A DNA stretch of 64,000 bases from Gammaproteobacteria bacterium UBA2675 (GTDB taxonomy: Bacteria; Pseudomonadota; Gammaproteobacteria; Pseudomonadales; Pseudohongiellaceae), in contig DEMH01000015.1 in assembly GCA_002354805.1 (NCBI GenBank), positions 124,001-188,000 on the forward strand, given 5' to 3'. The position numbers and the translations under genes were made by a program. Under the pieces are notes generated by a model. That model saw only the letters and a list, made by a program, of their open reading frames with translations, did no database searches and was not told where the DNA came from. Shown one piece after another: positions 52,352 through 61,302 of the stretch (positions within the stretch are counted from its first letter, which is position 1; each line of letters starts with the position of its first letter).

Positions 52352-52996
52352 CTAGGCCAGATCGTGCGGCTGGTCGATATCCTGTAGAACGCCAGGATCA
52401 TCAACGGGCAGGAGGTGTACTGCATCAGGTCGGGCTCCGAGCAGCTTGCGAGCTCCGGTGTCACCTTGGCAGTTTCGCAGGTCCTCGAAAAAATCTCGTC
52501 CAAAACCGACAGGGTGGCCGCGTCGCCCCTGGTAAGTGGGGATGACAATGTTGTCCGGCTCGCAGTGTTGCAGTATCTGGCTGTAGGTGTCGGCGGCAAT
52601 GTAGGGCATGTCGGCAAGACAGATAAGACAACTGGACCAGTGGGCCGGAATGTGACACGCCCCCGTCGCCAGCGTTCTGCCCATGCCTTCGTCAGCCTGT
52701 GGACACAAGACCAGCTTCACTCGGCATGGGTCAGTGGACTGCAGTTGTTCATAAACACCCAGTTGTGCTAATTCAGCTCTGCCGACCACAATCACTTCTG
52801 GTGCTGCAGCTAACAGGTTGCGAAGTGTTCTTGCAAACAGCGTGTTCCCGTCTGGCAGCTCGGCTGCCAGCTTGATGCTGCCGAAGCGTCGGCTGAAGCC
52901 TGCTGCCAGCAGCATGGCGCCGCCTGTGCGGGTGGGCTGGGTGCGCCTGGAGGAAGTGCCGGACGCGGCATTGTCAGACAGATGTGTGCCAGACAT
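52352..52996 (-). CDS. MobA-like nucleotidyltransferase (MocA/molybdopterin cytidylyltransferase type)
   Basis: 214 residues. The NTP-binding LLAAGFSRRFGSIK and the metal-binding CLADMPYI are characteristic. The C-terminal IPTYQGRRGHPVGFGRDFF matches enzymes that attach CMP (MocA) or GMP to molybdenum cofactor, or related sugar nucleotidyltransferases. CMP-cofactor serves xanthine-dehydrogenase-type hydroxylases, which fits the XdhC homologue at 36 kb; this link is inference. The N-terminal 27 residues are low in conservation and the start is unsure; MLLAAG at 52915 is an alternative. It lies between nrdB and the cyclophilin gene on the same strand. Confidence 0.8.
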   Translation of the reverse strand: MSGTHLSDNAASGTSSRRTQPTRTGGAMLLAAGFSRRFGSIKLAAELPDGNTLFARTLRNLLAAAPEVIVVGRAELAQLGVYEQLQSTDPCRVKLVLCPQADEGMGRTLATGACHIPAHWSSCLICLADMPYIAADTYSQILQHCEPDNIVIPTYQGRRGHPVGFGRDFFEDLRNCQGDTGARKLLGARPDAVHLLPVDDPGVLQDIDQPHDLA

Positions 52997-53038
52997 AGTT
53001 CTAGAACCATAATGACATGGAGGAAGACACAGCGGTAT

Positions 53039-53076
53039 CCGGCCTGGATGGTATGGCGAAAGACCACCCAGGCCGG
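53039..53076 (-). terminator. Strong hairpin downstream of nrdB
   Basis: 14-base arms (53039-53052 and 53063-53076) with one mismatch and a 10-base loop; the outer nine pairs are CCGGCCTGG / CCAGGCCGG. It lies 25 bases past the nrdB stop. There is no T-tract, so it is either factor-assisted termination or an mRNA 3'-end stabiliser. Confidence 0.55.
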
Positions 53077-53100
53077 ACCCGATGTGTTAACTCTGCCCGA

Positions 53101-54528
53101 TCAATCCCAGCTCAGTGCACCACCGGTCTGGTATTCGATGACACGTGTTTCGAAGAAGTTCTTCTCTTTGCGCAGATCCATGATTTCCGACATCCATGGG
53201 AAGGGGTTCTTCACACCCTTGAACTGCTCGGGCAGTCCAATCTGGACCAGGCGACGATTGGCAATGAACTGCAGATACTCTTCCATCATGACAGCGTTCA
53301 TACCCAATACACCGCGTGGCATGGTGTCACGTGCGTATTCAATTTCCAGCTGGGTAGCCTGCAGTATCATGCGAGTTGCATCACGCTTCATGGCATCGTC
53401 CCACAATTGCGGGTTTTCGATCTTGATCTGGTTGATCATGTCGATGCCGAAGTTCAGGTGCATGGACTCGTCACGCAGAATGTACTGGAACTGCTCGGAA
53501 GTACCCGTCATCTTGTTGCGGCGACCCATGGACAGAATCTGGGTAAATCCGCAATAAAAGAAAATACCTTCCAGACAGCAATAGAAGGCAATCAGGTTCT
53601 TCAAAAGTGCCTTGTCGGTTTCTGGTGTACCCGTCGTAAAGTTGGGATCACTCAATTCCTGGGTGTACTTCAGACCCCAGGAAGCCTTTTTGGCGACCGA
53701 AGGGATCTCATGGTACATGTTGAAGATTTCGCCTTCGTCCATACCCAGTGACTCAATGCAGTACTGGTAGGCATGGGTGTGAATGGCTTCCTCAAATGCC
53801 TGACGCAGAATGTACTGACGGCACTCCGGGTTGGTGATCAGGCGGTAGATGGCCAGCACCAGGTTGTTGGCAACCAGCGAATCGGCGGTGGAGAAGAAAC
53901 CCAGGTTACGCTTGACGATCAGCCTTTCGTCCGGCGTCAGCCCATTGGCGCTTTTCCAGAGCGCGATATCCGCGTTCATGTTGATTTCCTGCGGCATCCA
54001 GTGATTGGCGCAGCCATCAAGGTATTTTTGCCAGGCCCAGTCATACTTGAACGGCACCAGCTGGTTCAGGTCAGCGCGGCAGTTGATCATGCGCTTGTCG
54101 TCAACGGATACGCGTTCCGTCCACTCTTCAAGCTCCTGCTGACCGGCGCTGATGTCCAGCTTTTCCAGCTCGGCGTGAGCCTGTGCCAGAACGCGCTGGT
54201 TATTGGCTTCTGCCTTGGCATCTGAAGATGCGTTGGCAGGCAGTTCCGTCTGGGTTGGCTCTGGCGCCAGGGCCTCGTCCATGGCCTGCATGGTACGGGC
54301 GGCTGCCAGCGCTTCATTGTAGCTGGACGCCGTCTGTTCGGAGACACGTGGTGCCACTGATGAGGCGACACTGTGGTGGCTGGCCTGCGCCGCAGCGGTT
54401 GCTGCCGCCTGACTGGCAGCTGCGCTTGCCGGCTGTGAGGTGGCGCGGGCGGGTTGGGCTGGTTTTGCCGCCGCCTTGTCGTCGTCCAACGAAGTCGGAT
54501 CGTCGTAGAACTCATCCCAAGAAATCAT
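53101..54528 (-). CDS. nrdB: Class Ia ribonucleotide reductase, small (radical) subunit
   Basis: 475 residues. It holds the di-iron-tyrosyl radical used to reduce ribonucleotides. Ligand motifs: Asp216 (FSTADSLVANN), Glu247-Ala-Ile-His250 and the radical Tyr254 (HTHAYQYC), then DESMHLNFG. The N-terminus starts MISWDEFYDD, like the Pseudomonas-type R2, followed by an Ala/Gln/Pro-rich region to about residue 110, far longer than E. coli NrdB (376). The C-terminal tail (YQTGGALSWD) docks to NrdA. The start ATG at 54528 has AGGGGG. It follows nrdA by 28 bases, so one nrdAB transcript. Confidence 0.95.
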   Translation of the reverse strand: MISWDEFYDDPTSLDDDKAAAKPAQPARATSQPASAAASQAAATAAAQASHHSVASSVAPRVSEQTASSYNEALAAARTMQAMDEALAPEPTQTELPANASSDAKAEANNQRVLAQAHAELEKLDISAGQQELEEWTERVSVDDKRMINCRADLNQLVPFKYDWAWQKYLDGCANHWMPQEINMNADIALWKSANGLTPDERLIVKRNLGFFSTADSLVANNLVLAIYRLITNPECRQYILRQAFEEAIHTHAYQYCIESLGMDEGEIFNMYHEIPSVAKKASWGLKYTQELSDPNFTTGTPETDKALLKNLIAFYCCLEGIFFYCGFTQILSMGRRNKMTGTSEQFQYILRDESMHLNFGIDMINQIKIENPQLWDDAMKRDATRMILQATQLEIEYARDTMPRGVLGMNAVMMEEYLQFIANRRLVQIGLPEQFKGVKNPFPWMSEIMDLRKEKNFFETRVIEYQTGGALSWD

Positions 54529-54556
54529 GTTAACCCCCTGATTTTGAAATTTATTA

Positions 54557-57412
54557 TCACTGACATGCTTCGCAGTCAGGGTCATCGATAGAGCAGGCCT
54601 GAGGTACCGGTGCTGGCTCTGGTGTGCTGGAAACGGCATTCAATTTGCTACCCGCGACCGTCGACTTCTCGGTGCTGGTTGCCGCCAGAGAGCGCAGGTA
54701 ATACGTAGTCTTAAGACCGCGCAACCAGGCCATGCGATAGGTGATGTCCAGCTTCTTGCCGTTGGCACCCGAGATATACAGGTTCAGCGACTGTGCCTGA
54801 TCGATCCACTTCTGGCGGCGACTGGCGGCATCTACCAGCCAGCGGGGCTCGACTTCGAACGCAGTGGCGTACAGATCTTTAAGGTGCTGCGGGATACGAT
54901 CGATCTGCTGTACGCTGCCATCGTAGTACTTCAGGTCGTTAACCATGACGTTGTCCCACAGATCCAGTGCCTTCAGGTCGCGGATCAGGTAGGGGTTAAC
55001 CACGGTGAATTCGCCTGACAGGTTCGATTTGACGTACAGGTTCTGGTAGGTCGGTTCGATTGACTGCGATACACCCGAGATATTGGCGATGGTCGCAGTC
55101 GGCGCTATTGCCAGTACGTTGGAGTTGCGCATGCCGGTCTGGGCAATGCGCTGTCGCAGTGCTTCCCAGTCCTGGGTCTGACCCATATCGACTTCCAGAT
55201 ACTTCTCACCGCGCACTTCCTGCAGCAGCTTCAGTGAGTCGATTGGCAGTATGCCCTGATCCCACAGTGAACCCTTGTAGGACTGGTAGGGACCGCGCTC
55301 TTCGGCCAGATCAGTGGATGCCTGAATGGCATAGTAGCTGATGACTTCCATGGAGCGGTCAGCAAATTCAACCGCCTGGTCGGAACCGTAAGCAATGCGC
55401 TGGGCATACAGTGCGTCCTGGAAGCCCATCACACCCATGCCCACCGGACGGTGCTTGAGGTTGGAGTTTTCCGCCTGCGGCACCGAGTAGTAGTTGATGT
55501 CGATAACGTTATCCAGCATGCGCACAGCTGTTTTGATGGTGCGCTGCAATTTTTCGGTGTCCAGCCCCTGCTCAGTGACATGGTTGACCAGGTTGACCGA
55601 GCCCAGGTTACAGACCGCGATTTCGTCAGCACTGGTGTTCAGTGTGATTTCCGTACACAGGTTTGATGAATGAATGGTGCCGACATGCTGCTGCGGTGAG
55701 CGCACGTTGCACGCATCCTTGAAGGTGATCCACGGGTGTCCGGTCTCGAACAGCATGGACAGCATCTTGCGCCACAGATCCTTGGCACGCACGGTTTTGT
55801 AGATTTCCATTTCGCCAGCAGCTGCCTTGCGCTCGTACTCTTCGTAGGCACGCTCGAATGCTTCGCCATGCAGGTCGTGCAGTTCAGGTACATTGTTGGG
55901 AGAGAACAGCGTCCACTCGCCGTCATCAAACACGCGCTTCATGAAGAGGTCGGGAATCCAGTTGGCCGTATTCATGTCGTGAGTACGACGACGGTCATCA
56001 CCGGTGTTCTTGCGCAGCTCCAGGAACTCTTCGATGTCCAGGTGCCAGGTTTCCAGATAGGCGCAGACCGCACCTTTGCGCTTGCCACCCTGGTTGACCG
56101 CGACAGCTGTATCGTTGACAACTTTCAGGAATGGAACGATGCCCTGTGATTTGCCGTTGGTGCCTTTGATGTTGGCACCCAGCGCACGCACGGGAGTCCA
56201 GTCATTGCCCAGGCCGCCGGCCCATTTGGAGAGCATGGCGTTGTCTTTGATGGCACTGTAAATGCCATGCAGATCGTCTGGCACGGTGGTCAGGAAACAG
56301 GAAGACAACTGCGGGCGCAGGGTGCCGGAATTGAACAGCTGCGGCGTGGATACCATGTAGTCGAAGCTGGAGATCAGATTGTAGAACTCGATGGCACGTG
56401 CTTCGCGGTCGGTTTCATTACTGGCCAGACCCATGGCGACCCGCATGAAGAAAATCTGCGGCAGTTCGAAACGGACACCTTCGCTGTGGATGAAATAGCG
56501 ATCGTACAGTGTCTGCAGACCCAGATAAGTGAACTGAGTGTCACGCTCGGCTTTCAGGGCTTCACCCAGCACATCCAGGTCAAACTCCAGCAGGTGAGGT
56601 GACAGCAGGCCAAGTTCCACGCCTTTTTCAATATAGGGGCGCAGAACGGTTGGATAGCGATAGTTCATTTCGCTCTGTGTGGCACTGTCAGTCAGTCCGA
56701 GGAAGCCCAGGGCCTCGCTGCGCAGTGTGTCGAGCAGCAGACGTGCTGTGACGTAGGAATAATTGGGATCCTGCTCAACGAGCGTGCGTGCCGTCATCAC
56801 CGCAGAGGTGCGAACGTCTTCAAGTTTGACACCAGGGTAGAGGTTGCGCAGCGTTTCTTCGTAGATGGCATCAGCAGAGACGCCTTCCAGCCCGACACAG
56901 GCTTCATCAATGACCGTGCGCAGTCGAACGGTGTCCAGTGGCGCCTGGCTGCCGTCAGGGTAAGTGACCTGAACACTGGTTTCCTGCTGTTGTTCACGGC
57001 TACGCTGCTGTTCGCGCAGGCGTGTATGCTCCGCGCGGTACAGTACGTATGCGCGAGCCACCTTGTGTTCACCAGTGCGCATAAGTGCCAGCTCGACCTG
57101 ATCCTGTATCTCTTCAATATGGATGGAGCCACCGGATGGCATACGACGTTTGAAGATGGTGCTGATCTGTGCAGCCATCTTGCTGACAGTTTCACGAACT
57201 CGTGCCGAGGCAGCAGCCGTGCCACCTTCAATGGCCAGATAGGCCTTGGTGATGGCCACCACGATTTTTGACTCATCGTAGGTCACAACGGCGCCATTGC
57301 GCTTGATGACCCGCAGTTGGCCAGGCGCAGTTGCCGGCAGGTCTTGTTCTGCCCGCGGCGCGGCGCGTTGAGCGGTGGGTGTGCTGCCGTAGCTGGGGGT
57401 ATTGGTCTGCAT
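54557..57412 (-). CDS. nrdA: Class Ia ribonucleotide reductase, large (catalytic) subunit with two ATP cones
   Basis: 951 residues. Two tandem ATP-cone modules occupy about residues 33-125 (VIKRNGAVVTYDESKIVVAI) and 138-230 (VTYPDGSQAPLDTVRL), as in Pseudomonas aeruginosa NrdA; E. coli has one. The ten-stranded barrel follows (NLGSVNLVNH, LKHRPVGMGVMGFQD, NLYVKSNLSG), and the C-terminus carries redox cysteines (CSIDDPDCEACQ). It makes dNDPs and is controlled by ATP/dATP at the cones. The ATG at 57412 has GGAG at 6 bases; more upstream starts lack one. Regulation by NrdR and DnaA sites is predicted from the 57413-57733 region. Confidence 0.95.
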   Translation of the reverse strand: MQTNTPSYGSTPTAQRAAPRAEQDLPATAPGQLRVIKRNGAVVTYDESKIVVAITKAYLAIEGGTAAASARVRETVSKMAAQISTIFKRRMPSGGSIHIEEIQDQVELALMRTGEHKVARAYVLYRAEHTRLREQQRSREQQQETSVQVTYPDGSQAPLDTVRLRTVIDEACVGLEGVSADAIYEETLRNLYPGVKLEDVRTSAVMTARTLVEQDPNYSYVTARLLLDTLRSEALGFLGLTDSATQSEMNYRYPTVLRPYIEKGVELGLLSPHLLEFDLDVLGEALKAERDTQFTYLGLQTLYDRYFIHSEGVRFELPQIFFMRVAMGLASNETDREARAIEFYNLISSFDYMVSTPQLFNSGTLRPQLSSCFLTTVPDDLHGIYSAIKDNAMLSKWAGGLGNDWTPVRALGANIKGTNGKSQGIVPFLKVVNDTAVAVNQGGKRKGAVCAYLETWHLDIEEFLELRKNTGDDRRRTHDMNTANWIPDLFMKRVFDDGEWTLFSPNNVPELHDLHGEAFERAYEEYERKAAAGEMEIYKTVRAKDLWRKMLSMLFETGHPWITFKDACNVRSPQQHVGTIHSSNLCTEITLNTSADEIAVCNLGSVNLVNHVTEQGLDTEKLQRTIKTAVRMLDNVIDINYYSVPQAENSNLKHRPVGMGVMGFQDALYAQRIAYGSDQAVEFADRSMEVISYYAIQASTDLAEERGPYQSYKGSLWDQGILPIDSLKLLQEVRGEKYLEVDMGQTQDWEALRQRIAQTGMRNSNVLAIAPTATIANISGVSQSIEPTYQNLYVKSNLSGEFTVVNPYLIRDLKALDLWDNVMVNDLKYYDGSVQQIDRIPQHLKDLYATAFEVEPRWLVDAASRRQKWIDQAQSLNLYISGANGKKLDITYRMAWLRGLKTTYYLRSLAATSTEKSTVAGSKLNAVSSTPEPAPVPQACSIDDPDCEACQ

Positions 57413-57569
57413 TGGATTCTCCATGAACGCAATGATGTTATTGTTAAGGTCAAAGCAAATTTCTGAATATCGTTGTGCTGTTTTTTGGTACAGATCTTGT
57501 GTCAAAAATCGTCATTTCCGGGCGACAGGCTGTCGACACTGCAGTAATGACGGATGCCAAGCAGGAAAA

Positions 57570-57585
57570 CTACTATATATAGTCG
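57570..57585. promoter_or_regulatory. NrdR box 1
   Basis: The core ACTATATATAGT (57572-57583) is a perfect 12-bp palindrome matching the NrdR consensus core CwATATATwG. It lies just downstream of the candidate start site, where bound NrdR would block transcription. Confidence 0.6.
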
Positions 57586-57643
57586 GTTTTTGCGGACAAC
57601 ACACAAGATAGTGCGCTATTGGTCTTATTGCAAGTGCTTTTTC

Positions 57644-57663
57644 TGTGAATATCTTGTGGATAA
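57644..57663 (-). promoter_or_regulatory. DnaA box pair
   Basis: TTATCCACA (57663-57655, minus strand) is a perfect DnaA box. Two bases further on the same strand, ATATTCACA (57652-57644) is a one-mismatch box. They lie 10-30 bases upstream of the candidate nrdA -35, similar to the DnaA-regulated nrdAB promoter of E. coli. Confidence 0.65.
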
Positions 57664-57686
57664 GATGTGATTTTTTGTGTAATCGA

Positions 57687-57702
57687 ACACAATATATAGT
57701 GG
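57687..57702. promoter_or_regulatory. NrdR box 2
   Basis: ACACAATATATAGTGG matches the NrdR consensus acaCwATATATwGTGt at all but one end position. Its centre is 117 bp from box 1, much wider than the usual ~31 bp pair. Confidence 0.65.
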
Positions 57703-57733
57703 TGGTATATTTAAATCGGGTAATACGAAGGGT

Positions 57734-59563
57734 TCAGGCGTGGCAGCGGGCAGTTCCTGTTTCCAGCATCAGTCCAAGCTGTGTGAGCGTCTGGTCCAGA
57801 GACTCAGGGTTGACCGGAGGAGAGAACAGAAACCCCTGCAGGATGTTGCATTGATTGTCGAGCAGGAAGTTCGCCTGGGACGCCGTTTCCACACCCTCGG
57901 CGACAACCTGCAGCTTTAGGCGCTGCGCCATTGCGATAATGGCAGTCGTGATGGCGGTGTGACGGGCGCTTTCCGGCAGGTTGCTGACAAAGGACCGGTC
58001 AACTTTCAATTTATCCACAGGTAGCTGGGTCAGGTAGCTCAATGATGAATATCCGGTGCCAAAGTCATCGATGGTCACCGTGACGCCGAGTTTTTTGAGC
58101 TCGGTCAAAATCTCGATGGCCTGTTCGATATTGTCCATCAGCATGCTTTCGGTGATTTCCAGCTCCAGCCAGCGTGGTTCAAGCTGGGTTTCGGTCAGAA
58201 CTTCCCGAACCAGACTGACCAGGTTGGAATCACGAAACTGGCGAGCCGACAGATTTACAGCAACGGTATAGCCGTGCAGTCCGGCCACTTGTAGAGCCTT
58301 TATCTGCGCACAGGCCTGGCGCAAAACAAGCTCGCCAACCTGGATAATCAGGCCAGTTTCCTCGGCCACCGGTATGAATCGATCTGGCGGAATCAGGTCA
58401 ACCTGTTCATGTCGCCAGCGCACCAGCGCCTCGAAGCCACAGATCTGATTGTCTGCAAGGTTGATCTGTGGCTGGAAAAACACCACAAAATCGCGGTTCG
58501 ATACCGCTAGCCGCAGTTCATTCTCAAGCGACATGCGCGCCTGTGACTCGATGTTCATGTCATCAGTGAAAAACTGAAAATTGTCGCGGCCCTGATCCTT
58601 GGCACGGTACATGGCCAAGTCGGCATTGCGCATCAATACGCTGGCGTTCATGCTGTCTTCAGGCGCAATGGTGATACCGATACTGCCACTGACAGTCACT
58701 TCCTGGGCACCCAGCTGAATCGGCTCGGTCAGTGCCAGAAGTATCTTGCGGGCAACAAGTCCGGCATCGTCGGCGTGACTGATGTCCGCCAGTAGTATCG
58801 TGAACTCATCACCACCCAGGCGTGCCACGATGTCTTCCTCGCGCACGCATTCACGCAGCCGCCTGGCTACGGTGGTCAGCAATTCGTCGCCGGCATCATG
58901 CCCCAGCGTGTCATTGATGCGCTTGAACTGATCCAGGTCGATAAACAGCAGCGCCATGCTCTTTTTGCTGCGACGGACATGTTTCAGGCTCTGTTCCAGA
59001 CGGTCCTTGAACAGGCGGCGATTCTCGAGACCAGTCAGCGGGTCATAAAAAGCCAGCTGTTCCATCTGCGCCTGGGTTTCCACCCGCTCGCTGATGTCTT
59101 CGATATTCAGCACGATATGGCTGAGTGCGCCAAGGTCGTCGTGAATGGGGGAGGCAGTCACCTGCTGCCAGAAGCGTTCGCCATTCTTGCGGGAGCTGAC
59201 CATGAAGGTTTCCCAGCTACTGCCAAGCTGCATGGCTTCCTGCATGGTGAGGTTGTTGGGATCAGTCAGCTGTTCGTTGTTCATCAATTCTGCGATGCGT
59301 CCGACAGCTTCGGCATTGCTATAGCCGGTGATCTGTGTGTAGCGGGGATTCACGTATTCAATAATGCCAGAGCAGTCAGCAATGACCACGCCACTCTGAC
59401 TCTGCTCCACGGCACTGGAGAGGATGCGCATGGACTGTTCATTGAGCTGGTCACGGCGGGCACGACTGCTGGGGTGGCTGGGCTGCCAGCGCCTGAATAC
59501 GTATAACAGAGGTGCTAACAAAAGCAGGCTGAACAAGAAGGTTGTGATGGTCGCGATGCTCAT
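57734..59563 (-). CDS. PAS-GGDEF-EAL c-di-GMP turnover protein
   Basis: 609 residues. One N-terminal membrane helix (IATITTFLFSLLLLAPLLYV), then PAS (about 45-165), GGDEF (about 175-335) and EAL (about 350-600). GGDEF is intact (ARLGGDEF) with an REED I-site. The EAL motifs are also intact (GFEALVRW, EITESM, DDFGTGYSSL, AEGVET), so the protein may both make and degrade c-di-GMP; many such proteins act mainly as phosphodiesterases with GTP-activated turnover. The PAS domain may bind a ligand or cofactor. It is monocistronic between argF and the nrdAB region. Confidence 0.93.
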   Translation of the reverse strand: MSIATITTFLFSLLLLAPLLYVFRRWQPSHPSSRARRDQLNEQSMRILSSAVEQSQSGVVIADCSGIIEYVNPRYTQITGYSNAEAVGRIAELMNNEQLTDPNNLTMQEAMQLGSSWETFMVSSRKNGERFWQQVTASPIHDDLGALSHIVLNIEDISERVETQAQMEQLAFYDPLTGLENRRLFKDRLEQSLKHVRRSKKSMALLFIDLDQFKRINDTLGHDAGDELLTTVARRLRECVREEDIVARLGGDEFTILLADISHADDAGLVARKILLALTEPIQLGAQEVTVSGSIGITIAPEDSMNASVLMRNADLAMYRAKDQGRDNFQFFTDDMNIESQARMSLENELRLAVSNRDFVVFFQPQINLADNQICGFEALVRWRHEQVDLIPPDRFIPVAEETGLIIQVGELVLRQACAQIKALQVAGLHGYTVAVNLSARQFRDSNLVSLVREVLTETQLEPRWLELEITESMLMDNIEQAIEILTELKKLGVTVTIDDFGTGYSSLSYLTQLPVDKLKVDRSFVSNLPESARHTAITTAIIAMAQRLKLQVVAEGVETASQANFLLDNQCNILQGFLFSPPVNPESLDQTLTQLGLMLETGTARCHA

Positions 59564-59653
59564 GTTGGATCTGAAATTGTTTCCACGGTTGTTGTCAGTA
59601 AAACATCCTTGTCAATTTCCAGCATCAGCCTGCAGGCCACTGGCATTCAAGTC

Positions 59654-60556
59654 CTAGCTGGCGTTGCAGAGAAACTCCAGCAGCGCTTTTTGAGCATGAA
59701 GCCTGTTTTCTGCTTCGTCCCAGACCACACTGTCTGGGTCGTCCAGCACTTCGGCGCTGACTTCCTCGCCACGGTGGGCAGGCAGGCAATGCATGAACAG
59801 CGCATCTGAGGCGGCATGTGCCATTAATTCACGCGTCACCTGAAAGCCGTGGAATTTCTCCAGACGCTGACGACGTTCTTCTTCCTGGCCCATTGACGCC
59901 CATACGTCGGTGGCGACCAGTGATGCCCCGGCGACCGCGTCGGCCGGATTGCGCACGATGCTGACCCGGTTGCTGTTCGCATCCAGCAGGTCCTGATTGG
60001 GTTCGAAACCCTCAGGACAGGCGATTCGCAGTTCAAAATCGAACTGCCGCGCGGCGTTGATGTATGACTGGCACATATTATGGCCGTCGCCTACCCAGGC
60101 CACGGTTTTGCCGGCGATGTCGCCGCGGTGCTCAAAGTACGTCTGCATATCTGCCAGCAACTGGCAGGGGTGAAAATCGTCGGTCAACGAATTGATCACA
60201 GGCACAGACGAGTTTCGGGCAAAACGCTCCAGCTTGGCATGTTCGAATGTACGGATGGTGATTACATCGACCATTCGGGATAAAACTTTAGCGCTGTCCT
60301 CGATGCTTTCGCCCCGGCCCAGCTGGGTATCCGATGGGGACAAAAACAGTGAGGAGCCGCCCAGCTGGGTCATGGCCACCTCGAAGGATACACGTGTACG
60401 GGTGGATGATTTTTCGAAAATCATCGCCAGCGTTCTGTTTTTCAGCGTTTCATCGCGCAGGGCAGGGCTTTTTTTCAGTGCGATGGCCCGGTGAATGATG
60501 TTGTGCAATTCCTGTGGCGTAAGATCCAGCAGTGTCAGAAAATGTCGAGTCGTCAT
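59654..60556 (-). CDS. argF: Ornithine carbamoyltransferase
   Basis: 300 residues. Carbamoyl-phosphate motif SSTRTRVSFEVA, DDFHPCQLLADM, the ornithine loop ATDVWASMGQEEE and HCLPAHRGEEVS. It makes citrulline for arginine synthesis. It has Cys in HCLP rather than the aspartate-specific HPLPR of PyrB at 43.3-44.3 kb. The ribosome site is weak. A candidate promoter (TTGCCC-16-TAATAT) lies at 60617-60644 on the minus strand. I did not find a convincing ArgR box. Confidence 0.95.
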   Translation of the reverse strand: MTTRHFLTLLDLTPQELHNIIHRAIALKKSPALRDETLKNRTLAMIFEKSSTRTRVSFEVAMTQLGGSSLFLSPSDTQLGRGESIEDSAKVLSRMVDVITIRTFEHAKLERFARNSSVPVINSLTDDFHPCQLLADMQTYFEHRGDIAGKTVAWVGDGHNMCQSYINAARQFDFELRIACPEGFEPNQDLLDANSNRVSIVRNPADAVAGASLVATDVWASMGQEEERRQRLEKFHGFQVTRELMAHAASDALFMHCLPAHRGEEVSAEVLDDPDSVVWDEAENRLHAQKALLEFLCNAS

Positions 60557-60616
60557 GGTGATACCAGCTTTAAAACTAAAAAGGGCAGCGAGCGCTACCC
60601 TCCGACCAAGCGTCGT

Positions 60617-60644
60617 ATATTAGCATTTTTTGTCATGGGGGCAA
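60617..60644 (-). promoter_or_regulatory. Candidate argF promoter
   Basis: Minus-strand TTGCCC (60644-60639) and TAATAT (60622-60617) with a 16-base spacer, about 60 bases before the argF start. It shares the 157-bp divergent region with grxD. Confidence 0.35.
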
Positions 60645-60713
60645 TTATCGATTGCCAGTCATTTCATGTAGAATGACGCAACTTCAGTCATTGCACCAAC
60701 AGGTAAGAGTTTT

Positions 60714-61043
60714 ATGAGTGTAGAACAGACCATTCGTGATCAGATCAGCGGCAACAATATCCTGCTTTATATGAAGGGTTCACCGGACCAGCCACAGTGC
60801 GGGTTTTCTGCTCAGGCGGTACAGTGTCTGATGTCCTGCGGCAAGCGTTTCGCCTACGTCGATGTACTTGCCAATCCTGAGATACGCGCAACATTGCCAG
60901 GTATCGCAAACTGGCCGACTTTCCCCCAGCTGTGGGTTGCCGGCGAGCTGGTTGGTGGCTGTGACATCATCACAGACATGTTCCAGAATGGCGAACTGCA
61001 GACGCTGGTCGATCAGGCGAGTGCGGACGCGCCAAGCGCCTGA
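60714..61043 (+). CDS. grxD: Monothiol CGFS glutaredoxin (Grx4 type)
   Basis: 109 residues. CGFS at residues 29-32, a cis-Pro motif (WPTFPQLWV) and GGCDIITDM for glutathione binding. Such proteins bind a glutathione-ligated 2Fe-2S cluster, often with BolA, and pass it to target proteins. The start has AGGTAAGAG. It is divergent from argF. Confidence 0.95.
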   Translation: MSVEQTIRDQISGNNILLYMKGSPDQPQCGFSAQAVQCLMSCGKRFAYVDVLANPEIRATLPGIANWPTFPQLWVAGELVGGCDIITDMFQNGELQTLVDQASADAPSA

Positions 61044-61075
61044 TCTGGCAGCGCAATAGCCGGTTACTTCGCAGT

Positions 61076-61228
61076 TCAGTGCTTCGTTGGCTTGTTGCCC
61101 CAGTTCAGCCTGATGTCCGGCAGTTCTGGGGTCGTGCCATTTTCCTTCTCTCGTTGCTCACGCTTTTTCCGCTCTTCGGCCAATTCCGCGGATTTTTCCT
61201 GCAGGGCCTTTTTAAATGCATCAGACAT
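61076..61228 (-). CDS. Small charged protein, 50 residues, unknown function
   Basis: The frame begins MSDAFKKALQEKSAELAEER and ends LNWGNKPTKH. It is a single charged helix followed by a short tail. The ATG at 61228 has GGAGGA at a good spacing, which supports a real gene despite its size. It is convergent with grxD (32-base gap) and divergent from the VanZ-like gene. I do not recognise the family. Confidence 0.65.
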   Translation of the reverse strand: MSDAFKKALQEKSAELAEERKKREQREKENGTTPELPDIRLNWGNKPTKH

Positions 61229-61302
61229 GATGACTGTATCCTCCGTCCGAATAAAAGTGTTTGTTGACCATCAGTATAACGATGGTGTCAGCCGGGGGCT
61301 AC

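Larger units (their letters stand above)
57413..57733. promoter_or_regulatory. nrdAB control region
   Basis: This 321-bp gap lies between the GGDEF-EAL gene and nrdA and has no gene. It contains NrdR-like palindromes, a DnaA box pair and a possible promoter. A minus-strand -35 TTGCAA (57628-57633) and -10 TATCTT (57605-57610) have a 17-base spacer and match the consensus at 4 of 6 positions each. Confidence 0.5.
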
